DNA of 64,000 nt from positions 310,001 through 374,000 of the forward strand of contig NZ_JAUGQQ010000002.1 in assembly GCF_030410135.1 (NCBI RefSeq), in the 5' to 3' direction. The notes beneath the pieces were generated by a model. That model saw nothing but the letters and a program-made list of their open reading frames with translations, made no database searches and was not told the origin of the DNA. This stretch comes from Aequorivita aurantiaca (lineage in GTDB: Bacteria > Bacteroidota > Bacteroidia > Flavobacteriales > Flavobacteriaceae). The translations under genes were made by a program, and so were the position numbers. Of this stretch, positions 53,035 through 61,996 are shown piece after piece. Every line of letters begins with the position of its first letter. The stretch's first letter is position 1.

Positions 53035-53091
53035 TTTTTAGGAAGCATTTTCTTTAAGAAAATGTTGGATATAATACAAAATACGAATGCT

Positions 53092-53099
53092 TATCTTTA
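53092..53099 (+). promoter_or_regulatory. -7-like element (TATCTTTA) of tpx
   Basis: 7 of 8 to TAnnTTTG; a TTG at 53065-53067 gives a 24-base spacing, just outside the usual range. 27 bases before ATG 53126. Confidence 0.4.
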
Positions 53100-53125
53100 G
53101 CCTTCACTTTAAAAAATTAAACATT

Positions 53126-53623
53126 ATGGCATCAATAAAACTTGGAGATAACAATATCGAAACTAGCGGTTCCCTCCCAAAAATTGGCGATTCTGCCCCA
53201 GATTTTGAGTTGACTGCACAAGATTTAACAACCAAAAAACTGGCAGATTTTAAAGGCTCACGTGTGGTGATGAACATTTTTCCTAGTATAGACACAAATG
53301 TTTGTGCAACTTCCGTGAGAAAATTTAATGAAAAAGCTTCGGGTCTGAGAAACACGAAAGTTCTTTGCATCTCAAAAGATCTTCCCTTTGCCCAAAAAAG
53401 ATTTGTGGATGACGAAGGCCTAAATGATGTAACGAATCTTTCTGATTTCCGCGGCAACTTTGGAAAAAATTATGGAGTCGAAATGACCAGTGGCGATCTA
53501 AGAGGCCTGCATTCCCGCGCAGTTGTTGTATTGGATGAAAATGGAACGGTAATCCACAGTCAACAAGTTCCAAGCATCGGTGATGAGCCGGACTATCTTT
53601 CGGCCCTAAAACCACTTTTGTAA
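53126..53623 (+). CDS. tpx: thiol peroxidase (Tpx)
   Basis: 165 aa from ATG 53126 (MASIKLGDNNIETSG); the upstream ATG at 53087 precedes the -7 box and is rejected. Peroxidatic Cys in FPSIDTNVCATSVRKF (about residue 60) and resolving Cys in TKVLCISKDLPFAQ (about 93) match Escherichia coli Tpx C61 and C95 spacing. It removes lipid and alkyl hydroperoxides with thioredoxin as donor. Its TAA shares a base with the next ATG (TAATG), so DgkA is coupled to it. Confidence 0.94.
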   Translation: MASIKLGDNNIETSGSLPKIGDSAPDFELTAQDLTTKKLADFKGSRVVMNIFPSIDTNVCATSVRKFNEKASGLRNTKVLCISKDLPFAQKRFVDDEGLNDVTNLSDFRGNFGKNYGVEMTSGDLRGLHSRAVVVLDENGTVIHSQQVPSIGDEPDYLSALKPLL

Positions 53624-53985
53624 TGTGGAAAACATTTTTTGGGAAGCGCATTAAAGGTTGTGGGTACGCCTTTAAAGGCGCATATCTTTTGCTTCGATAC
53701 GAAGCAAGCATTCAGGTACAATCGGCGATAGCTCTTATTATGACTTTCGCCGGTTTCTATTTTAATTTATCCGCAACGGAATGGATGCTGCAAATTTTTG
53801 CCATTGGCCTAGTTATATGTATTGAAGGAATAAATACTGCGGTTGAGGAAATTGCCGATTTCGTGCACCCCGATTTTCACAATAAAATAGGTTTTATAAA
53901 GGATGTTGCCGCGGGTGCAGTTTTCTTTGCTGCGATAACTGCGGTCATCATTGGTTGTATTATTTATATTCCCAAGTTTCAGTAG
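53623..53985 (+). CDS. diacylglycerol kinase (DgkA/undecaprenol kinase type)
   Basis: 120 aa. Family motif ICIEGINTAVEEIADFVHPD (the NTAxE-x-hxD catalytic segment) and helical membrane segments on each side (SIQVQSAIALIMTFAGFYF, VAAGAVFFAAITAVIIGCII). An integral inner-membrane kinase of lipid alcohols or undecaprenol. The ATG overlaps the Tpx stop in TAATG, the only promoter-free arrangement, so it is cotranscribed with tpx. Confidence 0.92.
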   Translation: MWKTFFGKRIKGCGYAFKGAYLLLRYEASIQVQSAIALIMTFAGFYFNLSATEWMLQIFAIGLVICIEGINTAVEEIADFVHPDFHNKIGFIKDVAAGAVFFAAITAVIIGCIIYIPKFQ

Positions 53986-54042
53986 GTTTAAAACTATTTG
54001 CATTTGTTCTTCGGATTTTTAAATTTTACCCATTGATATTTG

Positions 54043-54050
54043 TATTTTTG
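54043..54050 (+). promoter_or_regulatory. -7 promoter element (TATTTTTG) of ftsK
   Basis: Exact TAnnTTTG match, 23 bases before ATG 54074. No -33 TTG at canonical spacing. Confidence 0.5.
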
Positions 54051-54073
54051 CTGACATACAACCTTTCCTATTA

Positions 54074-56446
54074 ATGGCCCAAAAAAAGAAAACAACCTCT
54101 AGCGCACCGCGTAAAAAAATAAGTTTCTCGCTATCCAAACAACAGAAAATACTTTTGGGTAGCTTTTTATTTTTGCTTGGTTTGGCGCTCCTGATTTCTT
54201 TTGTTTCCTATTTTTTTACTTGGCAAATTGATCAAAGTGAGATAGGGTTGCTTTCGGAACGCGAGCTACAAACTAAAAACTGGCTTAACAAATTTGGAGC
54301 CAACGTGGCCCATTTCTTCATTTATGACGGATTTGGAATTTCCGCACTAATTTTTGCATTTCTCGTTACCCTTACCGGTGTTTATTATTTCTTTGACTAT
54401 GCCAAAAAACCACTTACCAAATTTTGGTTCTGGGGTTTGCTATTGATGTTGTGGATAGCCATCTTTTTTGGATTTTTCGGCGAAGGAACAACTGTTTTCA
54501 GCGGGATTATTGGTTATGAAATCAATGACTTAATGCAAGACTACATTGGTCTGGTTGGCGCCCTCCTCGTGATGGTTTTTGTGCTCATTGTATATTTGGT
54601 GGTCCGTTTAAAACTCACGCCGGAAATGGCCATCAACGCCTTCAAAAGTTCAAAAAAACATATAGCTTCAGAATTTATTTCTGATAAGAAAGAAGAAAAC
54701 GCCGCTCAAAGCCTTGTATCAGAGGAAAAAGTCGATGAAGATAAAGTAGAAGATGAAGAAAAATTTATTCCACAACTAAATGTAGAGAGAAAAACAACAA
54801 GCCCCGTCCCACCTCCCGAAAAAATTATATTAAAATCCGATATTGAGGGCGATGTGGAAATGGAAGTTGAGCAAGCCGCCGAAGAGGAAGAAATAGAAAA
54901 CATAAGTGAAAGATTGGTAAAGGATTTTGGTGAATTCGACCCCAAACTGGAGCTAAGCAATTATAAATTCCCTAGTATCGAATTGCTTCGTGACCATACT
55001 TCAGGCGGCGGAATAACTATTGACCAAGAAGAGCTTGAGGAAAACAAAAATCGCATTGTTGAAACCCTAAATAATTACAAGATTGGGATTGCCAATATAA
55101 AGGCAACCGTAGGCCCAACCGTCACACTTTATGAAATCGTGCCAGATGCAGGAATCCGAATTTCCAAAATAAAAAATTTGGAAGATGACATTGCGTTGTC
55201 CCTTTCAGCTTTGGGAATCCGTATCATTGCGCCAATCCCAGGTCGCGGAACCATTGGGATTGAGGTTCCCAACAAGAATCCAAAAGTTGTTTCCATGCGT
55301 TCCGTTATAGCTTCGGCTAAATTTCAAAATGCTGAAATGGAATTGCCCATTGCCTTTGGAAAAACAATTAGCAATGAAACTTTTGTGGTGGATCTTGCAA
55401 AAATGCCCCATATGCTTATGGCAGGGGCGACTGGGCAAGGTAAATCCGTTGGGTTGAATGCAGTGCTCACGTCATTGCTCTACAAAAAACATCCCGCGGA
55501 GGTAAAATTCATTTTGGTTGATCCAAAAAAGGTGGAGCTTACACTCTTCAATAAAATAGAACGTCATTATTTGGCAAAACTTCCCGACACGGAAGAAGCA
55601 ATAATTACTGATACCACAAAGGTAATCCATACCCTAAATTCGCTTTGTATTGAAATGGATACGCGCTATGATTTGCTGAAGGACGCAATGGTACGCAACA
55701 TAAAGGAATATAATATCAAATTCAAAAACAGAAAACTGAACCCTAATGAGGGACACCGATATTTGCCATATATTGTTTTGGTAATAGATGAATTTGCCGA
55801 CTTAATTATGACCGCCGGCAAGGAAGTTGAAACCCCCATTGCAAGATTGGCACAACTTGCCCGTGCAATCGGCATTCACTTAATCGTTGCCACACAAAGA
55901 CCATCCGTTAATGTAATAACGGGAATAATTAAAGCCAATTTCCCGGCCCGAATCGCCTTTAGGGTAACCAGCAAAATTGACTCTCGAACCATTTTGGATA
56001 ATTCGGGAGCCGATCAGTTGATTGGTCGTGGGGATATGCTATACACGCAAGGAAATGAATTAACCCGAATTCAGTGTGCCTTCGTTGACACTCCCGAAGT
56101 AGCGGATATCACGGAATTTATTGGATCCCAAAAAGCATATCCCGACGCCTATTTGCTTCCCGAATATGTGGGAGAGGAAGGTGGCACAAATCTTGATATT
56201 AACATTGAAGAACGCGATGCTATGTTCCGCGAAGCCGCGGAAGTATTGGTAATTGCTCAGCAAGGATCAGCTTCCTTATTACAGCGAAAGCTAAAATTGG
56301 GCTATAACCGCGCAGGAAGAATTATTGATCAGTTGGAGGCCGCAGGAATTGTCGGTCCCTTTGAAGGCAGCAAGGCAAGGCAAGTTTTAATACCAACGAT
56401 AGAAGCTTTGAACCAATTTTTAGATAATGAAATTAACAATAACTAA
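54074..56446 (+). CDS. ftsK: DNA translocase FtsK
   Basis: 790 aa. Four N-terminal TM helices (residues 25-190), an acidic linker (EEKVDEDKVEDEEK), then the motor domain with Walker A LMAGATGQGKSVGLNAVL (about 450) and Walker B YIVLVIDEFADLIMTAGKE. The C-terminal gamma winged helix reads SASLLQRKLKLGYNRAGRII ... GPFEGSKARQVL. It pumps chromosomal DNA at division and activates XerCD. The short linker is usual for Bacteroidota. It heads an envelope operon: the LolA gene starts 1 base after its stop. Confidence 0.95.
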   Translation: MAQKKKTTSSAPRKKISFSLSKQQKILLGSFLFLLGLALLISFVSYFFTWQIDQSEIGLLSERELQTKNWLNKFGANVAHFFIYDGFGISALIFAFLVTLTGVYYFFDYAKKPLTKFWFWGLLLMLWIAIFFGFFGEGTTVFSGIIGYEINDLMQDYIGLVGALLVMVFVLIVYLVVRLKLTPEMAINAFKSSKKHIASEFISDKKEENAAQSLVSEEKVDEDKVEDEEKFIPQLNVERKTTSPVPPPEKIILKSDIEGDVEMEVEQAAEEEEIENISERLVKDFGEFDPKLELSNYKFPSIELLRDHTSGGGITIDQEELEENKNRIVETLNNYKIGIANIKATVGPTVTLYEIVPDAGIRISKIKNLEDDIALSLSALGIRIIAPIPGRGTIGIEVPNKNPKVVSMRSVIASAKFQNAEMELPIAFGKTISNETFVVDLAKMPHMLMAGATGQGKSVGLNAVLTSLLYKKHPAEVKFILVDPKKVELTLFNKIERHYLAKLPDTEEAIITDTTKVIHTLNSLCIEMDTRYDLLKDAMVRNIKEYNIKFKNRKLNPNEGHRYLPYIVLVIDEFADLIMTAGKEVETPIARLAQLARAIGIHLIVATQRPSVNVITGIIKANFPARIAFRVTSKIDSRTILDNSGADQLIGRGDMLYTQGNELTRIQCAFVDTPEVADITEFIGSQKAYPDAYLLPEYVGEEGGTNLDINIEERDAMFREAAEVLVIAQQGSASLLQRKLKLGYNRAGRIIDQLEAAGIVGPFEGSKARQVLIPTIEALNQFLDNEINNN

Positions 56447-56447
56447 A

Positions 56448-57086
56448 ATGAAAAAAATCAGTATTATTTTAATCGCATTTTTTATCACATCAGTCTCCCT
56501 GGCACAGGATGCGAAATCACTTTTGAAGGAAGTTTCCGCCAAGGCAAAAAGTTATGACAACATCACAATCGATTTTAAGTATAACTTGAACAATTCCAAA
56601 GAAAATGTAAACCAGGAAACACGTGGCGACGTAACACTTCAGGGCGATAAATATGTTTTGAATATGCTCGGCACCACTCGGATTTTTGATGGCAAAAACA
56701 TTTACACCATTGTTCCAGAGGATGAAGAAGTTACCATCTCAACCTATAATGCTAAGGATGACAAGGATATTACCCCTTCTAAAATGTTGACATTTTATGA
56801 AAAGGGATACAATTATAAAATGGACATAGAGCAAAACGTAAAGGGTCGTAAAATCCAATTTGTGAAACTGATCCCAATCGATTCCAAGGCGGAAATTAAG
56901 GATATCCTCTTGGGTATTGATGTACAAACGAAACATATTTACAAATTGATCCAAACGGATGCCAAAGGCACAAAATATACACTTACCGTAAATTCCTTCA
57001 AAACTAACCAGCCCGTTTCAAAAACCCTTTTTACTTTTGATGAGGCTAAATATAAAAAGGACGGCTACTACATAAATAAACTGTAA
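56448..57086 (+). CDS. LolA-like outer-membrane lipoprotein carrier protein
   Basis: 212 aa from ATG 56448, giving a clean signal peptide (ISIILIAFFITSVSLAQ); an ATG at 56427 would overlap ftsK and add seven residues. The mature protein has the unclosed beta-barrel pattern: YDNITIDFKYNLNN, RGDVTLQGDKYVLNMLG, KNIYTIVPEDEEVTIS. A periplasmic chaperone moving lipoproteins to the outer membrane, consistent with the many lipoproteins in this window. Confidence 0.88.
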   Translation: MKKISIILIAFFITSVSLAQDAKSLLKEVSAKAKSYDNITIDFKYNLNNSKENVNQETRGDVTLQGDKYVLNMLGTTRIFDGKNIYTIVPEDEEVTISTYNAKDDKDITPSKMLTFYEKGYNYKMDIEQNVKGRKIQFVKLIPIDSKAEIKDILLGIDVQTKHIYKLIQTDAKGTKYTLTVNSFKTNQPVSKTLFTFDEAKYKKDGYYINKL

Positions 57087-57095
57087 TTTGGGCAA

Positions 57096-58532
57096 TTGAA
57101 AATATTGGACAGATACATATTAATAACCTTTTTGAAGACGTTCGTTAGCGTCTTCATTATTTTAATGTTCATTTTTGTCCTACAAACCATTTGGCTATAC
57201 ATTTCTGAATTAGCCGGAAAAGACCTCGACGTTTGGATTGTCCTAAAGTTTCTGTGGTATGTATCTCCCAGATTGATCCCGTTAGTTCTTCCCCTGACCA
57301 TTTTAGTTACCTCATTAATGGTTTTTGGAAGCTTCGCCGAAAAATATGAATTTGCCGCAATGAAATCCACAGGAATTTCCCTGCAAAGAGCAATGGGTAG
57401 CGTTATTGGTTTTATTGTTCTTCTGGCAATTACCGCCTTCTTTTTCGCAAATAACGTTATCCCCTATTCTGAATACAAATGGCAAAATTTACGGCGAAAT
57501 ATTTCCCAGTTTCAACCATCCATGGTAATTTCAGAAGGACAGTTTAGCCAAATTGGGGATATGTTCAATATTAAAGTTGAAGAAAAAAGTGGCGACCGCG
57601 ATCAATATTTAAAGGACGTGGTAATCCACAAAAAAAATGAGGCACGACCCAATGGAAATTTCACTGTAATAATTGCAGATAATGGCGAATTGGCCAGTGA
57701 GGAAGGCAGCAATACGCTTTCCTTAATTTTAAAAAAAGGCAATTACTATGAAGACATTCAAACCTCAAATCCCGCTAAACAAACCGGAGATCCTTTTGCT
57801 AAAAGCTATTTTGATGAATATGCAATAAACATTGATCTTACCGAGCTAAACGCAAAGGATATTGATAAAGAAAACGACCTGAACAACCAAAATATGTATA
57901 ATATAAGTGAACTTCGGATTGAGATCGACTCGCTCTCTGATACCTATTCCAAAGATATCCATGCCTACACCAAAAACATGTATTACAGAAGTGGTTTGGA
58001 AAAACTGAAGGAAAACAAAATTGATGAATCTGCAAAACCTCCAGAAATCAATACAATATTGGATATTTACAACCCGACCCAACAATTACAAATTGTAAAA
58101 TTGGCATTGAATAACATAAAAGGAACCCTGCAAACCATTGATGCAAAAAAAGTGGAATTTAAGGCCAAAACAAAACGCTTAAATAAAACTGAAATAGCGC
58201 TTCACGAAAAATATGCCTTGGGCGTAGCGTGCATAATTCTATTTTTCGTTGGCGCCCCACTTGGAGCCATTATCCGAAAAGGCGGAATGGGCCTTCCCAT
58301 GGTTGTGGCCATTCTTTTATTTTTAACGTATCACTTCATTGGCATATTCGCCAAAAACAGCGCGGAGGATGGAACAATGGCGCCATTCATTGCTTCGTGG
58401 CTAAGCACCGGAATCATGCTTCCCCTGAGCATTTGGCTTACGTACCGTGCAACTACCGACCAGGGTATTTTCGATTTTGATAACTTTATGCAGCGTATCG
58501 GCAGGCTATTTAGGTTGAAACGAAAAAAATAA
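57096..58532 (+). CDS. LptF/LptG family permease, TTG start
   Basis: 478 aa. The start is TTG 57096, because MKILDRYILITFLKTFVSVF is exactly the family's N-terminus and no ATG fits upstream. TM helices 1-3 at residues 10-120, a beta-jellyroll periplasmic domain (about 130-330), then three TM helices (YALGVACIILFFVGAPLGAI and after). It works with LptB to extract LPS/LOS for transport to the outer membrane. 9 bases after the LolA-like gene. Confidence 0.9.
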   Translation: MKILDRYILITFLKTFVSVFIILMFIFVLQTIWLYISELAGKDLDVWIVLKFLWYVSPRLIPLVLPLTILVTSLMVFGSFAEKYEFAAMKSTGISLQRAMGSVIGFIVLLAITAFFFANNVIPYSEYKWQNLRRNISQFQPSMVISEGQFSQIGDMFNIKVEEKSGDRDQYLKDVVIHKKNEARPNGNFTVIIADNGELASEEGSNTLSLILKKGNYYEDIQTSNPAKQTGDPFAKSYFDEYAINIDLTELNAKDIDKENDLNNQNMYNISELRIEIDSLSDTYSKDIHAYTKNMYYRSGLEKLKENKIDESAKPPEINTILDIYNPTQQLQIVKLALNNIKGTLQTIDAKKVEFKAKTKRLNKTEIALHEKYALGVACIILFFVGAPLGAIIRKGGMGLPMVVAILLFLTYHFIGIFAKNSAEDGTMAPFIASWLSTGIMLPLSIWLTYRATTDQGIFDFDNFMQRIGRLFRLKRKK

Positions 58533-58568
58533 TTCCCATACCAATCCCAGATTATCCAAATCTTATTT

Positions 58569-58602
58569 TTGGCAAATTACGATTGTACATTTTATATCTT
58601 TG
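58569..58602 (+). promoter_or_regulatory. ribB promoter: -33 TTG and -7 TATCTTTG
   Basis: TTG at 58569-58571 and TATCTTTG at 58595-58602 are 23 bases apart. The leader to ATG 58621 is only about 12 bases, too short for an FMN riboswitch. Confidence 0.65.
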
Positions 58603-58620
58603 CAATACATAATTAATGCT

Positions 58621-59769
58621 ATGATTTCCACAGAAAAAGAAACCTCCATCCATCTTAATACAATTGAAGAAGCCATTGAAGATATTCGAAATGGTAAGAT
58701 AATAATTGTTGTTGACGATGAAAATCGTGAAAACGAAGGAGATTTTATTGCCGCCGCAGAAATGGTAACGCCACAAATGATAAACTTTATGGCCACACAT
58801 GGTCGCGGACTTATATGCGCTCCGCTAACCGAAGAAAGATGCAAAGCTTTGGATTTAAATATGATGGTCGAAAACAATACCGTGCTCCATCATACGCAGT
58901 TTACGGTTTCCGTAGATTTAATCGGTCACGGTTGCACCACAGGCATCTCGGTTCATGACCGTTCCAAAACCATTAAAGCCCTTGTTAGTGAAGATACTAA
59001 AGCGACAGATTTAGGAAGGCCCGGACATATTTTTCCTTTGAGAGCCAAGCAGGGTGGTGTTTTAAGAAGAACAGGACACACCGAGGCCGCCATTGATCTT
59101 GCACGTTTGGCCGGATTAAAACCCGCCGGAATTTTGGTGGAAATTTTAAATGAAGATGGAACCATGGCGCGGCTACCACAATTAATGAAGGTGGCAAAAA
59201 AGTTTGACCTGAAGCTTATTTCCATTGAAGATCTCGTCAAATATCGAATGGAGCATGATTCCTTAATCGTAAAAAAGGAAGATTTCAATATAAATTCAAA
59301 TTTTGGAAGTTTTCGTTTAAGGGCCTATAAACAGACCACCAACGATCAAATTCACATTGCGCTCACAAAGGGCACATGGACAGAGAATGAACCGGTTTTA
59401 GTTCGGGTAAATGCTACCTTGGTAAATGGTGACATTTTGGGAACTCTGACAAACAACGCCGAACAAAAGCTTGATGATATGTTCAACGTTATCAACAATC
59501 AGGGCAAGGGTGCGGTTGTTTTCATTAACCAACAGAGTGAATCCTTAAACCTTCTAAACCGTTTGAAGGAACTAAAAGAGAACCAAAAACCGAATCAAAT
59601 TGCAAAAGCCCCCCGTATTGAAATGGACAATAAAGATTTTGGCATTGGGGCCCAGATTCTACACGATTTAGGTATCCACAAAATCCGGCTAATCTCAAAT
59701 AGTGAGCAAACAAAGCGAGTGGGAATGATTGGGTATGGTTTGGAAATTATGGAATATGTGAAATATTAA
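58621..59769 (+). CDS. ribB: 3,4-dihydroxy-2-butanone-4-phosphate synthase with degenerate GTP cyclohydrolase II domain (RibBX-like)
   Basis: 382 aa from ATG 58621; the in-frame TTG at 58600 is part of the -7 box. The N-terminal RibB domain is complete: [20 protein letters not shown] and [36 protein letters not shown]. The C-terminal half aligns with RibA but its zinc site is gone: Escherichia coli SECLTGD and LRCDCG correspond to NATLVNGD and LTNNAE, so all three Cys ligands are lost. It should make the four-carbon precursor of riboflavin but not open GTP. It recalls the RibBX variants described in Proteobacteria. A functional RibA must be elsewhere. Confidence 0.88.
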   Translation: MISTEKETSIHLNTIEEAIEDIRNGKIIIVVDDENRENEGDFIAAAEMVTPQMINFMATHGRGLICAPLTEERCKALDLNMMVENNTVLHHTQFTVSVDLIGHGCTTGISVHDRSKTIKALVSEDTKATDLGRPGHIFPLRAKQGGVLRRTGHTEAAIDLARLAGLKPAGILVEILNEDGTMARLPQLMKVAKKFDLKLISIEDLVKYRMEHDSLIVKKEDFNINSNFGSFRLRAYKQTTNDQIHIALTKGTWTENEPVLVRVNATLVNGDILGTLTNNAEQKLDDMFNVINNQGKGAVVFINQQSESLNLLNRLKELKENQKPNQIAKAPRIEMDNKDFGIGAQILHDLGIHKIRLISNSEQTKRVGMIGYGLEIMEYVKY

Positions 59770-60959
59770 AGTACTGACGCTATTGCATTTTTCATGGCTT
59801 CGGCTCTTTCCTGGACTTGTTTGTCGGTCCATCCAATTTTTATAAGCGCCGAAATAGTTCTACCTATTACCGCGTCACTCTTTGAAAAATCTGTGTTATT
59901 TAAATCCTGCATTTGATTTTTTACCTCCAGGGGAAGATTTCCCAAAGTTTTCAAATTTCGCAGATGCTCCCATCCATTTATGTAGTGCCAGTTATTGGTG
60001 TACCAATAAAAGCATGCATCCACGGCAGCTTCCAATATCGCTTTATGAGCCCTCGCAGTCAATTCCTGAGTGGGCAAAAAGAAATTTAAAAAAGAATAAT
60101 TTTCCTCTCCACCCACAGGAACTTTTCTGAAAGTAACCTCCTTGATGGATTCCAATGCCTCACGAATTAGCAAGTAATTTTGCTTTTGAATTTTTAAAAT
60201 TCCATCCAATTTCTCCAACTGAGCCAAACCCACCGCAGCATTTAATTCCGAAATCCTAAAATTATAACCCAGAAATGGATGAGTTTCTGCTCCGCGATCC
60301 TTGCCAATATGGTCGTGGCCGTGATCTTGATACTTATCAGCATTCAGGGCATACTTTTCATCGTTTGTAACTATTGCGCCGCCTTCACCGCAAGTAATTG
60401 TTTTTACATAATCAAAAGAAAAACATCCCAGATCGCCATAGGTTCCCACGTGCTTACCTTCATAGGTTGCGCCAAGTGCTTGACAGGCATCTTCTAAAAG
60501 TATTAATCTATGTTTATCGCAAATAGCTTTTAAAGTTCTCAAATCTGCCATTGATCCGCACATATGTACAGGCATTATACACTTCGTTTTAGGCGTAATT
60601 GCTGCTTCCACGGCCAAAGGGTCTAAGGTTAAAGTATCATCAATATCCACTAAAATAGGTACTGCTCCCAAGGCCAAAATAGATTCAAAACTGGCCACGA
60701 ATGTAAAAGTTGGCATGATTACCTCATCACCAGCTCCAATCCCCGCAGATGCTAAAGCCACGGTTAGGGCAGCCGTGCCGCTGGAAACAAGTTGACAATA
60801 TGCCACGTCCATTCTTTTTGCGAAGGTTGTTTCAAATTCTTTCGCCTTCCAATGGTTATTTCGCAGACCATCAAAACCATAGCGCATCAAAATACCCGTT
60901 TCCAAAACTTCGTTTACCTGTTTGCGCTCCTCGGCGCCAAAAATTTCAAATCCTGGCAT
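59766..60959 (-). CDS. DegT/DnrJ/EryC1/StrS family sugar aminotransferase
   Basis: 397 aa. PLP lysine in CFSFDYVKTITCGEGGAI (about 183) and the family motifs GTAALTVALASAGIGAGDEV, ALGATYEGKHVGTYGDLGCF and HPFLGYNFRISELNAAVG. Forms aminosugars on nucleotide-linked sugars for glycan or capsule synthesis. The minus stop (TTA 59766-59768) overlaps the plus-strand ribB stop. Second gene of an operon with the nitroreductase. No glycan cluster is nearby, so its pathway is unresolved. Confidence 0.9.
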   Translation of the reverse strand: MPGFEIFGAEERKQVNEVLETGILMRYGFDGLRNNHWKAKEFETTFAKRMDVAYCQLVSSGTAALTVALASAGIGAGDEVIMPTFTFVASFESILALGAVPILVDIDDTLTLDPLAVEAAITPKTKCIMPVHMCGSMADLRTLKAICDKHRLILLEDACQALGATYEGKHVGTYGDLGCFSFDYVKTITCGEGGAIVTNDEKYALNADKYQDHGHDHIGKDRGAETHPFLGYNFRISELNAAVGLAQLEKLDGILKIQKQNYLLIREALESIKEVTFRKVPVGGEENYSFLNFFLPTQELTARAHKAILEAAVDACFYWYTNNWHYINGWEHLRNLKTLGNLPLEVKNQMQDLNNTDFSKSDAVIGRTISALIKIGWTDKQVQERAEAMKNAIASVL

Positions 60960-60993
60960 AATTCTATTTTCTTAAGTATTTAATTCTCTTTAA

Positions 60994-61632
60994 TCAATTA
61001 ATTTCGACTATTAGTTCATCTACTCCCCTTCGCACTTTTTTTAGTTGAATGAAAAAATCCGATTCATCGCGATACCCCACGGGAAGTACTATTACGGATT
61101 CTAATCCCAAATTCGCTAATCCTAAAAGCTCATCATACTTTTGAGGTTCAAAACCTTCAATAGGACAGGAATCAATACTTTCCATTGCGCAGACTGTTAA
61201 CAGGGCTCCTAAAGTTAAATAGAGCTGGTTACCCATCCATTGCTTTATTTCCACAGTATTTTTTTCAGTGAAATTGTCAATTAAGGCTTTTTCAAAAGGA
61301 TCTAATATTTTACGCGGCGTTTCACGTGTGTCCTCCACCCTCTTAAAATGTTCGACAATAAAACTAGCGTTTATATTTTTTTCAATGCAAAATATCAATA
61401 CATGAGATGCATCGCGAACCTGTGGCTGATTAAAGGTGAGGGGCATCAACTGCTTTTTTATTTCATTATTGCCAACTACTATAAGCTTTAGTGGCTGCAA
61501 ACCATAGGAAGTTGCGGTAAGATTGAATGCTTCCTTTAAAGTTTCCAATTTATCAGGTGAAAGGATTCTGGTTGGATCAAACCTTTTGGTAGCATAGCGC
61601 CATTGCAGTTTTTCAATTGTTTTTATGGCCAT
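60994..61632 (-). CDS. nitroreductase family NAD(P)H-dependent oxidoreductase
   Basis: 212 aa from ATG 61632 (MAIKTIEKLQWRYATKRFD). FMN-binding Arg/Lys in the N-terminal RYATKRFD, then AFNLTATSYGLQPLKLIVVG and a late SCPIEGFEPQKYDELLGL, VIVLPVGYRDESD, typical of NfsB/YdgI-like proteins. Frames extending further upstream start beyond the -7 box and are rejected. Probably cotranscribed with the DegT gene 34 bases downstream. Physiological substrate unknown. Confidence 0.9.
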   Translation of the reverse strand: MAIKTIEKLQWRYATKRFDPTRILSPDKLETLKEAFNLTATSYGLQPLKLIVVGNNEIKKQLMPLTFNQPQVRDASHVLIFCIEKNINASFIVEHFKRVEDTRETPRKILDPFEKALIDNFTEKNTVEIKQWMGNQLYLTLGALLTVCAMESIDSCPIEGFEPQKYDELLGLANLGLESVIVLPVGYRDESDFFIQLKKVRRGVDELIVEIN

Positions 61633-61656
61633 TTGTAATAATTCAAAATTCAATTT

Positions 61657-61664
61657 CAAAAATA
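61657..61664 (-). promoter_or_regulatory. -7 promoter element (TATTTTTG) of the nitroreductase gene
   Basis: Exact TAnnTTTG match on the minus strand, 24 bases before ATG 61632. Confidence 0.5.
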
Positions 61665-61778
61665 GCAATAAAAAGTGGCAACACTTACCTCTAAAAATAG
61701 AAGCGTTGAGGAGTAAATTTTTATTCAAGAAAGTAAATTAAAAACCGCAAAAGCATTAGAATATATGAAAAAGCTTTT

Positions 61779-61786
61779 TATATTTG
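61779..61786 (+). promoter_or_regulatory. -7 promoter element (TATATTTG) of tRNA-Ser
   Basis: Exact TAnnTTTG match, 53 bases before the mature tRNA 5' end. Confidence 0.55.
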
Positions 61787-61839
61787 CACCCGCCTACGCA
61801 AAAAGAAGTTCGCTTCAATTGGCAGTAAGTTGAAATTTT

Positions 61840-61924
61840 GGAGAAATGGCAGAGTGGTCGATTGCGGCAGTCTTGAAAACTGTTGAGGGTTACACCTCCG
61901 GGGGTTCGAATCCCTCTTTCTCCG
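61840..61924 (+). tRNA. tRNA-Ser (anticodon UGA)
   Basis: 85 nt. Acceptor stem GGAGAAA pairs with TTTCTCC (61917-61923), discriminator G at 61924. Anticodon loop CTTGAAAA within CAGT...ACTG gives UGA, decoding UCA-type serine codons. A long variable arm and the T-loop GGTTCGAATCC are present, as required of tRNA-Ser. CCA is not encoded. Single tRNA gene with own promoter and terminator. Confidence 0.93.
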
Positions 61925-61928
61925 CATA

Positions 61929-61972
61929 AAAAAACCGTAACAGCAATAATAATTAAGCTGTTACGGTTTTTT
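61929..61972. terminator. bidirectional intrinsic terminator after tRNA-Ser
   Basis: Long perfect stem AAAAAACCGTAACAGC / GCTGTTACGGTTTTTT with a 12-base AT loop. It also can end the convergent minus gene at 61997. Confidence 0.92.
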
Positions 61973-61996
61973 ACTTTTTAGAATATTCGGGCAGAA

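Noticed and set aside
58572-58620. FMN riboswitch in front of ribB
   Set aside because: The leader between the -7 box and the ATG is about 12-20 bases, far too short for the RFN element.
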